From: Saccharopolyspora erythraea NRRL 2338
Lineage (GTDB): Bacteria > Actinomycetota > Actinomycetes > Mycobacteriales > Pseudonocardiaceae
Direction: 5' to 3'
Assembly: GCF_000062885.1 (NCBI RefSeq)
Contig: NC_009142.1
Span: 248,001-312,000, forward strand
DNA: 64,000 bases
In this document: positions 7,648 to 15,327 of the stretch, one piece after another
How the letters are laid out: each line of letters opens with the position of its first letter
Position numbering within the stretch: position 1 is the first letter of the stretch
Notes under the pieces: generated by a model
Databases searched by the model: none
What the model saw: the letters and a program-made list of their open reading frames with translations, nothing else
What the model was told of the DNA's origin: nothing
Position numbers and translations under genes: made by a program

Positions 7648-9630
7648 ATGACTTCAAGCACCACTCCTGAGCTGCTGTGGCAGCCGAGCCCGGCGCGGAT
7701 CGCGGAGAGCCGGATGGCTGCCTTTCGAGCGTGGCTGCGCACTGAGCGAGACCTCGATCTGTCCGATTATCGGGCGCTCTGGGAGTGGTCGGTCGCCGAC
7801 CTCGAAGGTTTCTGGGGTGCGCTGGCGGACTTCTTCGACGTCGCTTACCACGACCGGCCGCAGCGCGTTCTGGCCGAGGAGGTCATGCCCGGCGCGCGCT
7901 GGTTCCCGGGCGCGACGCTGAACTACGCCGAGCAGGCGCTGCGCGGCGGCGCGGGCAAGGCCGACGACGACCTGGCCGTCATCTTCGCCCGCGAGGACGG
8001 ACGCGGTGAGGAGATCACCTTCGGCGAGCTGAGGGCACGGGTCGCCGCCGCGCGTGCTGGGCTGGTCGAGCTCGGTGTCGAGCGCGGCGACCGGGTCGCG
8101 GCGCTCGCGCCGAACTCGCCGGAGACCCTGGTCGCCTTCCTGGCGGCGGCGAGCCTGGGCGCGACCTGGTCGTCGTGCTCGCCGGACTTCGGCCTGCGGG
8201 CGGTCGCCGACCGGTTCGTGCAGATCGAGCCGAAGGTGCTCATCGCGGTCAACGGCTACGTCTACGGCGGCCGGTCCTTCGACGTCCGCTCCACCGTCGA
8301 CGAGCTGCGCGAGGCCATCCCCGGCTCCCCGGCGACGGTGCTGGTCGACTACCTGGGCAACGGGGCCGACCTGCCCGGCTGCGTCGGCTGGGACGACCTG
8401 CTGGAGCGGCACCGCGGCGCCGAGCTCGCGTTCGACGCGGTGCCCTTCGACCACCCGCTGTGGGTGCTGTACTCCTCGGGCACCACCGGCCTGCCCAAGG
8501 GCATCGTGCACGGCCACGGCGGCATGACCCTCGAGCACCTGAAGGCCGTCGGGCTGCACTGCGACCTCGGGCCGGGGGACCGGTTCTTCTGGTTCACCAC
8601 GACCGGCTGGATGATGTGGAACTTCCTGGTCGGCGGGCTGCTGACCGGTACCACGATCGTGCTGTTCGACGGCAGCCCGGCCCATCCGGACCTCAGCGCG
8701 CTGTGGCGGCTGGCGGAGCGCTACCGGGTCAACTACTTCGGCACCTCCGCGCCCTACATCCAGACCTGCCTGAAGCGGGAGCTGCGGCCGAAGGAGGACT
8801 ACGACCTCTCGGCGCTGCGCACCGTCGGGTCCACCGGCGCGCCGCTGACCACCGACGGCTTCCGCTGGATCGCCGACGCGGTCGGCGAGGACGTGCAGAT
8901 CGCCAGCATCTCCGGCGGCACCGACATGTGCACGGCCTTCGTCGGGGCCTCGCCGGACGAGCCGGTGTACCTCGGCGAGATCTCCTGCCGCATGCTCGGG
9001 GCGGCGGTCGCCGCCTACGACGAGCACGGCCGGGAGCTGCACGAGGAGGTCGGCGAGCTGGTGGTGACCAAGCCGATGCCGACCATGCCGGTGTTCTTCT
9101 GGAACGACCCGGACGGCTCGCGGCTGCGGGACGCCTACTTCGACACCTACCCGGGTGTCTGGCGCCACGGCGACTGGGTGCGCATCACCGACCGGGACAC
9201 CCTGGTGATCTACGGGCGCAGCGACTCCACCCTGAACCGGGGCGGCATCCGGATGGGCACCGCGGAGTTCTACCGGGTCGTGGAGGGCTTCGACGAGGTC
9301 ACCGACTCCCTGGTGATCGACACCTCCGGTGCGGGCGAGACCGACGGCGAGCTGCTGTGCTTCCTCGTCCTGGCCGAGGGGGTCGCCCTGGAGGACGTGC
9401 AGCCGAAGCTCAAGGAGGCCCTGCGCGGCCAGCTCTCGCCCCGGCACGTGCCGAACCGGTTCATCGTCGTGGGGGAGATCCCGCACACGCTCAACGGCAA
9501 GAAGCTGGAGGTGCCGGTGAAGAAGATCCTCGCCGGCGCCGACCCGGAGCGGGCCGTCAGCCGTGACGCCCTGCAGAACCCGGACGCCCTGACCCCGTTC
9601 GTGCAGATCAGCAGGCATTCCGGAGCCTGA
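7648..9630 (+). CDS. Acetoacetyl-CoA synthetase
   Basis: A 660-residue AMP-forming ligase converting acetoacetate, ATP and CoA to acetoacetyl-CoA in the cytosol. The N-terminal region (ELLWQPSPARI, then W-rich segment to GARWFPGATLNYAEQ) is characteristic of the acetoacetate-CoA ligase subgroup. The adenylation motif is YSSGTTGLPKGIVH (about residues 275-288), followed by TTGWMMWN, the hinge YGRSDSTLNRGGIRMGTAEFY and the C-terminal lysine motif NGKKLEVPVKK. Length matches the family. It supports ketone-body use and possibly supplies acetoacetyl-CoA for polyhydroxybutyrate or polyketide metabolism. A terminator hairpin follows at once. Confidence 0.92.
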   Translation: MTSSTTPELLWQPSPARIAESRMAAFRAWLRTERDLDLSDYRALWEWSVADLEGFWGALADFFDVAYHDRPQRVLAEEVMPGARWFPGATLNYAEQALRGGAGKADDDLAVIFAREDGRGEEITFGELRARVAAARAGLVELGVERGDRVAALAPNSPETLVAFLAAASLGATWSSCSPDFGLRAVADRFVQIEPKVLIAVNGYVYGGRSFDVRSTVDELREAIPGSPATVLVDYLGNGADLPGCVGWDDLLERHRGAELAFDAVPFDHPLWVLYSSGTTGLPKGIVHGHGGMTLEHLKAVGLHCDLGPGDRFFWFTTTGWMMWNFLVGGLLTGTTIVLFDGSPAHPDLSALWRLAERYRVNYFGTSAPYIQTCLKRELRPKEDYDLSALRTVGSTGAPLTTDGFRWIADAVGEDVQIASISGGTDMCTAFVGASPDEPVYLGEISCRMLGAAVAAYDEHGRELHEEVGELVVTKPMPTMPVFFWNDPDGSRLRDAYFDTYPGVWRHGDWVRITDRDTLVIYGRSDSTLNRGGIRMGTAEFYRVVEGFDEVTDSLVIDTSGAGETDGELLCFLVLAEGVALEDVQPKLKEALRGQLSPRHVPNRFIVVGEIPHTLNGKKLEVPVKKILAGADPERAVSRDALQNPDALTPFVQISRHSGA

Positions 9631-9635
9631 GCGGT

Positions 9636-9673
9636 GGGTCCCGGGAGGGCCCCGCCTGGGCCTCCCGGGACCC
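9636..9673 (+). terminator. Rho-independent-type terminator after acetoacetyl-CoA synthetase
   Basis: A 13-bp perfect stem (9636-9648 with 9661-9673, GGGTCCCGGGAGG) with a 12-nt loop lies just after the stop codon. As in many actinomycetes there is no U tract. Confidence 0.8.
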
Positions 9674-9747
9674 CTAAGCGACCCCCCTGTGTCGGGCCGT
9701 TCGGGGGTTGTGTAGTCTTTTCTCCGGTGGCCGAGAGAGGACTACCG

Positions 9748-9837
9748 GGAGGCTTCGCCTAGTCTGGTCTATGGCGCCGCACTGCTAATGCGGTTGGGGG
9801 TTACGCCCCCTCCCGGGTTCAAATCCCGGAGCCTCCG
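9748..9837 (+). tRNA. tRNA-Ser (anticodon GCU)
   Basis: The acceptor arm GGAGGCT pairs with AGCCTCC, discriminator G at 9837. A long variable arm (class II) and T arm GGGTTCAAATCCC are present. The anticodon loop CTGCTAA gives GCU at 9784-9786, reading AGC/AGU. CCA is not encoded. Confidence 0.96.
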
Positions 9838-9876
9838 CAGCGGTTCCCGCCCCGGCGGGGATCCAAAAATGAACAT

Positions 9877-9949
9877 GCGCCCGTAGCTCAACGGATAGAG
9901 CATCTGACTACGGATCAGAAGGTTTGGGGTTCGAATCCCTACGGGCGCG
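9877..9949 (+). tRNA. tRNA-Arg (anticodon ACG)
   Basis: The acceptor arm GCGCCCG pairs with CGGGCGC, discriminator G at 9949; T arm GGGTTCGAATCCC. The anticodon loop CTACGGA gives ACG at 9910-9912. The first base should be converted to inosine by TadA, whose gene is at 20605 in this window. Confidence 0.96.
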
Positions 9950-9970
9950 CGTCTGGTCGAGACAGCTGGT

Positions 9971-10001
9971 AACCCCCTCTAGCAGGGGGTTTCCTGCTTT
10001 T
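9971..10001 (+). terminator. Terminator of the tRNA-Ser/tRNA-Arg unit
   Basis: AACCCCCT (9971-9978) pairs with AGGGGGTT (9984-9991) around a 5-nt loop and is followed by TCCTGCTTTT, a partial T tract. Confidence 0.8.
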
Positions 10002-10236
10002 CAGGGCCTGCTCCGGACGGCGGTCGGGTTCCCCGGTGATGACGGCGTCGGGTTCCCGGGCTGGCGGTTGATCGCCGACGGTCGCGGTGGGCATGGCTCA
10101 TCGCTGGACCCGGCCGAGGGCCCCTTCGCCGCTGGGGACCGGCAGCGGTTCGGGTGTTTCCGCTGATCAGGGCGGGTCTTCGAACAGTTATCGTACGGAC
10201 CTCGTACTTGAGGGTGGTTCAGCTCATACTGATCAC

Positions 10237-10455
10237 GTGGTCGACGAGTTGCAGCGGGAGTACGTGCAAGTCCGCGATCTGCTTGGCCTCCTCAAGCAAC
10301 GGCTGGTGCGCCTGCCGGTGAGCCAGCAGTGGAGCGGATCGATGCAGCGGCTCGCGCGCGAGCTGAGCGATCAACTCGAGCACGCCGTGGCCCAGGCGCG
10401 AGAACCGGACGAGGACCAGTTGCGCTTCAACGCCAGGCCGCCCCGGCTGCGTTAG
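10237..10455 (+). CDS. Possible small helical protein, unrecognised
   Basis: A GTG-started frame of 72 residues (VVDELQREYVQVRDLLGLLKQ...) predicted to form amphipathic helices rich in Leu, Gln, Arg and Glu. Codon third positions are strongly GC and the composition is protein-like, unlike the flanking DNA. A GAGGGTGG purine tract lies about 20 nt upstream, too far for a confident ribosome-binding site. The frame is open further upstream to 10087 but that part has low-complexity character. No family was recognised and the start is uncertain. Confidence 0.4.
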   Translation: MVDELQREYVQVRDLLGLLKQRLVRLPVSQQWSGSMQRLARELSDQLEHAVAQAREPDEDQLRFNARPPRLR

Positions 10456-10982
10456 AGCCCGGGCCACAGAGCGAGACTCTCGTCGTCGCCGCGCTGCCAA
10501 GGCTGAGCGGCGGGCTGGCGCGGGGCGGTGCGAGCGGATGAGCTGACCATCCACGTCGGCGTGGTCACCCCGGCCACGGGCGAGATCGACGTGCTGAGCC
10601 TGATCGCAGCCCGAGGTCGTCGCACGGGCACGGGCACGGGCAATGGAGCAGGACCGATTCCACGCCTGCGTCCAACGATGAGAAGAAGAATGAATCACAG
10701 TGCGATAACCAAATTTGCCCATTCTGGTTGTTTGATCGAAAGCAACTGGGAAAAACCGCTGGTGTTCACGGATTTGCGACCAGCATTCGCCTTTTGCCGC
10801 CGCCGTCGCACGAGTAACGGGCGGAGGGCGGAACGGGATTAACCCGTCCGGTGGATCACCACGATGCCGTGGCTACACCGCGCGACGCTCTGCGATCGCT
10901 GGCCGGGTTCTGCAACGACCGACCGGATCGCGCCACGCCGCCTTCCCCGGCCGGTGGTGTGCGCCGGTCAGATCGGAGTGAC
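10456..10982. other. Intergenic stretch with a low-GC patch
   Basis: Between the small helical ORF and the Cys-rich gene no convincing gene is seen. A frame from about 10528 begins with protein-like sequence (ELTIHVGVVTPATGEIDVLS) but runs into a GGGCAC triplet-hexamer repeat near 10620 and then a markedly AT-rich section (about 10680-10770) unlike the rest of the chromosome. It may be a decayed gene or imported DNA. Confidence 0.4.
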
Positions 10983-11453
10983 GTGGGCTGTACCCACGCC
11001 GAGAGTTGTCCTCTCTTCCCGTTCCTCAAGGCCAGCCTGCGCGGCTGGCGCGAGCACTACTGCGACAGCGAGGACCGCTGGCTCGAATGCGCCCGGTACC
11101 AGGTGGCCCGCACGGGCCAGCATGTGCCGATCTCGCTGCTCCCGAACGGGCGCGACGCCCACTACCTGGCGATGGCCGCCGAGGAGTCCAGGACGGCCGT
11201 GACCGAGCCGGTGCGCGCCTCCGACCTTGGCCGCGCACACCAGCATGAACGCGCGGCGCATGAACGCGCGGCGCGACCCGAACCCAGGTCGACCGAGACC
11301 ACGGAGCAGTTCGGCGCCGTGGCGCAGCCGAAGCCGCCACCGCGGTCCCCGGAGGAACCGCCGTCCGAACCACGAGAACCCGCTCGGCGGCGCAAGCCCG
11401 AGAAGCGGGGCTGGTGGAGGCGGCTCGCCGACTGGATGAGAGGTCCCGCATGA
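10983..11453 (+). CDS. Cys-rich protein coupled to YeeE/YedE transporter genes
   Basis: A 156-residue protein of unknown function. Its N-terminal half has four regularly placed cysteines ([18 protein letters not shown]), which could bind a metal or handle persulfide. A short helical region ends with YLAMAAEE, then a charged, Pro/Arg/Glu-rich tail closes with the amphipathic [14 protein letters not shown], which may touch the membrane. GTG 10983 is chosen because GGAG lies 5 nt upstream and the sequence before it lacks conservation-like character. Its stop overlaps the ATG of the next gene (ATGA), so it probably works with the transporter. Confidence 0.65.
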   Translation: MGCTHAESCPLFPFLKASLRGWREHYCDSEDRWLECARYQVARTGQHVPISLLPNGRDAHYLAMAAEESRTAVTEPVRASDLGRAHQHERAAHERAARPEPRSTETTEQFGAVAQPKPPPRSPEEPPSEPREPARRRKPEKRGWWRRLADWMRGPA

Positions 11454-12088
11454 GCAACTACTGGCCCTGGTGGGCGGGAGCCGTCGGCCTCGCGCTCGTC
11501 ACCATCAACTACACCCTCATCACCGACCGGTCCTTGGGTGTGTCGTCGGCGTGGGACCGCGTCCTGCACTGGCGCGCCGAACGACGTCACGAACGGCATG
11601 AGGCCCGGTTCGCCGACGAAGGTGCGCTCGCCGATGCGCTGGCCGCGGCCACCGCCGAGGAGTTCGGCGATCGCTCCTCGACCCAGGATCGCGGAGACGA
11701 CGTGAGGGCGCAGTACGTCGGATCCTCGGCCGTCGAGGCGACCTCGGCCGCGAGCATGCGCCCGGTGCCCGTGGTGACCCAGGCCGCACTGCTGCTGGCG
11801 ATCTTCGCCGGCGGATGGGTGGCGGCGGTGACCGCCGGCCGGTTCGAGGTCCGCTTCGACATGGGCGCCGGGTTCCGCGATCTCGTCACCGCGGACCCGA
11901 ACGCCATGATCGGCTTGCTGTTCGCCGGAGGGCTGCTGGTCGGCTTCGGAACCCGCCTCGCGGGAGGGTGCAGCTCCGGCCACGGACTCAGCGGCTGCGG
12001 CAGGCTGCGCCCGGTGAGCCTCGTCGCGACCGCCGTGTTCTTCGGCACCGCCGTGCTGGTGTCGTTCCTGCTGTGGAAGGTGGTCTGA
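11450..12088 (+). CDS. YeeE/YedE-family transporter, first half
   Basis: A 212-residue membrane protein. One N-terminal helix is followed by a hydrophilic segment of about 75 residues, then helices carrying the family signature [20 protein letters not shown]. YeeE/YedE proteins move thiosulfate or related sulfur species across the membrane using conserved cysteines. Here the family fold is split between two genes, this one supplying the GCSSGHG half. ATG 11450 overlaps the preceding stop (ATGA) and its own TGA overlaps the next ATG, giving three translationally coupled genes. Confidence 0.8.
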   Translation: MSNYWPWWAGAVGLALVTINYTLITDRSLGVSSAWDRVLHWRAERRHERHEARFADEGALADALAAATAEEFGDRSSTQDRGDDVRAQYVGSSAVEATSAASMRPVPVVTQAALLLAIFAGGWVAAVTAGRFEVRFDMGAGFRDLVTADPNAMIGLLFAGGLLVGFGTRLAGGCSSGHGLSGCGRLRPVSLVATAVFFGTAVLVSFLLWKVV

Positions 12089-12504
12089 TGCGCACCCGGG
12101 GCGCTGTTCTCGTCGCCAACGTCATCACCGGTCTGGCCCTCGGCTTCACCGTCACCAACATCGGGTTCGGCGACTACGCCGAGCTGAACCGCATGTTCAC
12201 CTTCCAGGACCCGCGCATGCTGTTCGCCTTCGCCGGCGCGGTCGGGATCATCGTCGTGGTCTTCGCCGTGGTGGGTGCCCGTCGCACCCCCGGACGCATC
12301 CACGCCGGCGTCGTCCCCGGCGGCATCATGTTCGGCACCGGCTGGGCGATCTCGGGTGGCTGCCCCGCCATTCCGATCATCCAGGTCGCCAGCGGTTACT
12401 TGCCCGCCCTGGTCACGATCGCGGGTGTCATGGTCGGCATGTGGCTGTGCCGCTGGGCCAACGCCAGGCTCTTCCACCTCGACCGCGGTTCCTGCGGGCT
12501 GTAG
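12088..12504 (+). CDS. YeeE/YedE-family transporter, second half (DUF6691-like)
   Basis: A 138-residue protein with four hydrophobic segments and the second conserved cysteine motif, MFGTGWAISGGCPAIP. It resembles the C-terminal half of fused YeeE/YedE transporters, which probably pairs with the upstream subunit to form the sulfur-compound channel. ATG 12088 overlaps the preceding TGA. A strong terminator follows 16 bp after the stop, ending the operon. Confidence 0.8.
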   Translation: MRTRGAVLVANVITGLALGFTVTNIGFGDYAELNRMFTFQDPRMLFAFAGAVGIIVVVFAVVGARRTPGRIHAGVVPGGIMFGTGWAISGGCPAIPIIQVASGYLPALVTIAGVMVGMWLCRWANARLFHLDRGSCGL

Positions 12505-12520
12505 CGGTCGCGCAGCTCGA

Positions 12521-12561
12521 CGAAGGCCCCCGCGGCGCCCCGACGGCCGCGGGGGCCTTCG
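12521..12561 (+). terminator. Terminator of the YeeE/YedE operon
   Basis: A perfect 16-bp stem (12521-12536 with 12546-12561) with a 9-nt loop lies immediately after the second transporter gene. Confidence 0.85.
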
Positions 12562-12663
12562 GCATCCGGAAGCCCTCGATCGCCCGCCGGTGATGGAGGG
12601 CGCGACATCACGAGTCGGTGTACGAATCTTCGCCCGCACGCTCCGGGGGCCTTGAATGGGGCG

Positions 12664-12906
12664 ATGGGACTCCTCCAGAACAAACCGCAAGACCTCGCAG
12701 CCAAGGCCAAGCAGGCTTACGACGACGGGCGGCAGCGCTTCGCGGTGCGCCTGCTCGACCTGCCTTCGGCCAAGGACGACGAGGTGGACTCCTGGTCGCG
12801 GCACATCGAGGCGATCGAGGCGGCCGGGTGGATCGTCGACCACTTCTCCACCGTGCCCAGCGACCGGGGCTGGAACCACGGCTACGTGTTGTTCATGCGC
12901 CGCTGA
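12664..12906 (+). CDS. Small conserved-looking soluble protein, unrecognised
   Basis: An 80-residue protein (MGLLQNKPQDLAAKAKQA...) with an alpha helix first, then a compact alpha/beta section ending GWNHGYVLFMRR. Third-position GC is high, which supports coding. ATG 12664 follows GGGGCG; an upstream in-frame TTG at 12652 is less likely. It may belong to the short DUF4177-like proteins, but this is only a resemblance of layout. It stands alone after a terminator. Confidence 0.6.
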   Translation: MGLLQNKPQDLAAKAKQAYDDGRQRFAVRLLDLPSAKDDEVDSWSRHIEAIEAAGWIVDHFSTVPSDRGWNHGYVLFMRR

Positions 12907-13039
12907 AACTCGCGCTCCAGAAGCGCGCAGCGACCATGGAACCCAGCGCGACCACCAGGTACCTCCGAAAGGCTCAAGACCGCGGGCCGGGCGGCGGCAT
13001 AGGTTGGACCAAATCGTGCTCAGCTGCGGGAGGTAGACC

Positions 13040-13825
13040 ATGACCAAACGGCTCGCCGACCTGTTCCGGCTCGACGGACGCACCGCGGTCGTCGTCGGCG
13101 GAGGCAGCGGGCTCGGCCGCTCCAGCGCGCTGGGGCTGGCCGAGTTCGGTGCCGACGTCGTCGTCGCCGACCTCGACCGGGACAGCGCCGAGGGGACCGT
13201 CGCGGCGATCGGGGAGCTCGGGCACAAGGCGTCCTGGCGGGAGCTCGACATCCGCGACGGCGATGCCATCCGCGAGTTGGCCGACGAGCAGGACGAGACC
13301 GCGGTGCTGGTCATCACCCCGGGCGTCAACGTGCGCAAACGCCTGCTCGACACCGTCGACGACGAGTTCGACCGCGTCGTGGAGCTCAACCTCAAGGGCA
13401 CCTACCGGCTGGTGCGGGACTTCGGCAGGAACATGGCGCGGCGCGGCGGTGGCAGCATCATCACCTTCGCGAGCTTTCGCGCCGACGTCGTGGAGCCCGG
13501 CCAGGGGATCTACGCGGCGAGCAAGGCCGGGGTCGTGCAGCTCTCCCGAGCGCTGGCGGCAGAGCTGGGGCCGCAGGGCGTGCGGGTCAACGCGGTGGCG
13601 CCCGGGCCGTTCGAGACGCCGCTGACCGAGCAGATCAAGTCCGACGAGCGCTGGTACGGGGCGTATGCGCAGAAGACCGCGCTGAAGCGCTGGGGCGCGG
13701 CCGACGAGATCGCCGGGGCCGTGGTCTACCTGGCCTCGGACGCGGCGTCCTACGTCACCGGCACCGTGCAGTACGTGGAAGGCGGCTGGACGGCGATCGA
13801 CGGGCGCTTCGACCCCGCCCTGTGA
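13040..13825 (+). CDS. Short-chain dehydrogenase/reductase
   Basis: A 261-residue Rossmann enzyme of the classical SDR family. It has the cofactor motif GGGSGLG (about residues 20-26), the acidic residue after strand 2 (VADLDRD), catalytic Ser region FASFRAD and the YAASK motif (Tyr and Lys). The C-terminus YLASDAASYVTGTVQYVEGGWTA is typical. The NNAG structural motif is replaced by ITPGVN, an uncommon change. Substrate is unknown; NAD(H) preference is suggested by Asp after strand 2. GGAGG lies 9 nt before ATG 13040. Confidence 0.85.
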   Translation: MTKRLADLFRLDGRTAVVVGGGSGLGRSSALGLAEFGADVVVADLDRDSAEGTVAAIGELGHKASWRELDIRDGDAIRELADEQDETAVLVITPGVNVRKRLLDTVDDEFDRVVELNLKGTYRLVRDFGRNMARRGGGSIITFASFRADVVEPGQGIYAASKAGVVQLSRALAAELGPQGVRVNAVAPGPFETPLTEQIKSDERWYGAYAQKTALKRWGAADEIAGAVVYLASDAASYVTGTVQYVEGGWTAIDGRFDPAL

Positions 13826-13834
13826 CCGGGAAAC

Positions 13835-13870
13835 GGAAAGCCCCGCCGCGCTTTCGCGGCGGGGCTTTCC
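13835..13870. terminator. Bidirectional terminator between convergent genes
   Basis: A 16-bp stem GGAAAGCCCCGCCGCG (13835-13850) pairs with 13855-13870 around CTTT. It lies between the SDR gene and the convergent small secreted peptide gene and can serve both. Confidence 0.85.
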
Positions 13871-13884
13871 GGATCCGAGCAGGT

Positions 13885-14082
13885 TCAGCTGATGTTCGCG
13901 ATGTTCATCGTCGGGGTCTCGGTGTTCTCGACGCTGAACCAGTCCCAGGTCCAGTCGTGGTTGTTGCAAGCCTTGACGTTGCAGACCGCCGAGTCGCCGT
14001 GGGCGGCCGCGAAGCCGGCGAATCCGAGGGCCAGCGGAACGGTCATGGCGCCGACGATGACCGCACGAGACAGAGAGCGCAT
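13885..14082 (-). CDS. Small secreted peptide with two cysteines
   Basis: A 65-residue precursor. Residues 1-27 form a clear signal peptide (RSLSRAVIVGAMTVPLALG, ending FAAAHG). The mature peptide of about 37 residues contains CNVKAC, then NNHDWTWDWFSVEN and an Asn/Thr/Ile-rich tail. The two cysteines could form one disulfide. GGAAGGCAGG precedes the ATG. A similar small secreted Cys/Trp/Asn peptide family was not recognised; signalling, surface or antimicrobial roles are all possible. It is convergent with the SDR gene and shares its terminator. Confidence 0.7.
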   Translation of the reverse strand: MRSLSRAVIVGAMTVPLALGFAGFAAAHGDSAVCNVKACNNHDWTWDWFSVENTETPTMNIANIS

Positions 14083-14459
14083 GATGCCTGCCTTCCTTCA
14101 TCGGGATGGTTTGTTCCGGAGCGTCCGAAACGATGTTGCATCACCTTTCTAGCGGGGGAGGGACGGCGCCGCAGGTTCGAAACGATGCTCTTCACCATAA
14201 GGTGTCAGGACGGCTGGCCTGAATGTGCACGAATGGTGATGTGATTACCGCGCGTCCGCTATTTCACGTCTCTGGGTCCCTCCGTTGTGGACCGTCAACA
14301 GGCGTTCTGGGCTGCGCAAACGCACTGCGGGTAGCACTTTCCGGGGACTCTCGAGCCGCCACGATCGTGAGTCCGCAGGTCACCCCGGGGTGAACCCGGG
14401 AAATGCAACGCGGTTTCCGGTGGCGATTTGTCGATAAGTCGCGAAAATGCGTTTCGCCG
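14083..14459. other. Intergenic region upstream of the secreted peptide gene
   Basis: About 375 bp without a supported gene. It should hold the promoter of the leftward peptide gene. The short self-complementary CACCCCGGGGTG at 14382-14393 is close to the stop of ybaK. Nothing else was recognised. Confidence 0.4.
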
Positions 14460-14930
14460 TCAGCCGGCGCTCACGTCTATCGCCGTTCCGCCGGTGATCC
14501 GGAGCAGTTCGCCGAACGAAGTGGGGAACATGCGGTGCTTGGTGCCCGCGCCGGCCCAGACCGTCGGGTAGTTCTCCAGGTGGCGGTCGACCAGGGTGCG
14601 GATCGGCTCCGGGTGCCCGACCGGTCCGACGCCGCCGACCGGCTGCCCCGTGGCGGCGAGCACGAACTCCGGTGTGGCACGGCGGATCCGGCCGAGGCCG
14701 AGCGTGCGCGACACGTGTCTGGTGTCCACCCGGTGCGCGCCGCTGGTGATGATCAGCAGCGGTTCCTCGCCGACGTCGAACACCAGGCTGTTGCCGATGG
14801 CGCCGACCTCGCAGCCGAGCAGTTCGGCCGCCGCGGCGGCGGTCGGCACCTCGGTCTCGAACTCGACCACCTCCCCGGTTGCTCCCAGGCGGCGCAGGTG
14901 GGCGGAGAAGTCGTCGACGGCGTTGGTCAT
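14460..14930 (-). CDS. YbaK/EbsC-type aminoacyl-tRNA deacylase
   Basis: A 156-residue protein with the YbaK/prolyl-tRNA editing fold: AAAAAELLGCEVGAIGNSLVF near the N-terminus, LIITSGAHRVD, and ATGQPVGGVGPVGHPEP followed by VDRHLENYPTVWAGAGT. These are the characteristic glycine-rich loop and C-terminal strand of free-standing trans-editing domains that hydrolyse mischarged tRNA such as Cys-tRNA(Pro). ATG 14930 begins the conserved region. The gene is divergent from an MFS transporter 397 bp away. Confidence 0.82.
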   Translation of the reverse strand: MTNAVDDFSAHLRRLGATGEVVEFETEVPTAAAAAELLGCEVGAIGNSLVFDVGEEPLLIITSGAHRVDTRHVSRTLGLGRIRRATPEFVLAATGQPVGGVGPVGHPEPIRTLVDRHLENYPTVWAGAGTKHRMFPTSFGELLRITGGTAIDVSAG

Positions 14931-15327
14931 GCGCGGCAGGTTCGCGCAGGTCGTCCGCTCGGCGCAACCGAGTTCGAGCGGTTCCGTGACGCGCGTCACG
15001 GGTCGTAACGCCGCGGCCCGGCCGGCCGAAATGCCGGGTGCGGCCAGTCGGCCGTTGTTGTGCTGACACCGAGAACGGGTCTGGTCCTCTTCGACCGTCC
15101 GCAGTTGCAGGGTCATCCCCAACCGAACATCCGCCGGCCGATTCCGGCGTCCGGGTGTCCCGCGCTGCCACCGGCAGCCGTGGTGGGTGGCCGGGAATCG
15201 GCTTGGCACCAAGGCGAACCGCTCCACGGCCTGCGCACGGCCGCTCGCGCGGTCCGTCCTGCCCTGCCCCGCCCGACCCCGCCCGCGGACATGTCCGTCC
15301 CGGTGCGCAGACCCTTGAGAGACGCCC
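14931..15327. other. Divergent intergenic region between ybaK-like and MFS genes
   Basis: About 400 bp with promoters expected in both directions. Open frames here are shadows without ribosome-binding sites. No operator-like palindrome stood out. Confidence 0.4.

Noticed and set aside
9877-10850. Second integrated element at tRNA-Arg(ACG)
   Set aside because: No duplicate of the tRNA-Arg 3' end, no integrase and no element genes follow the tRNA.
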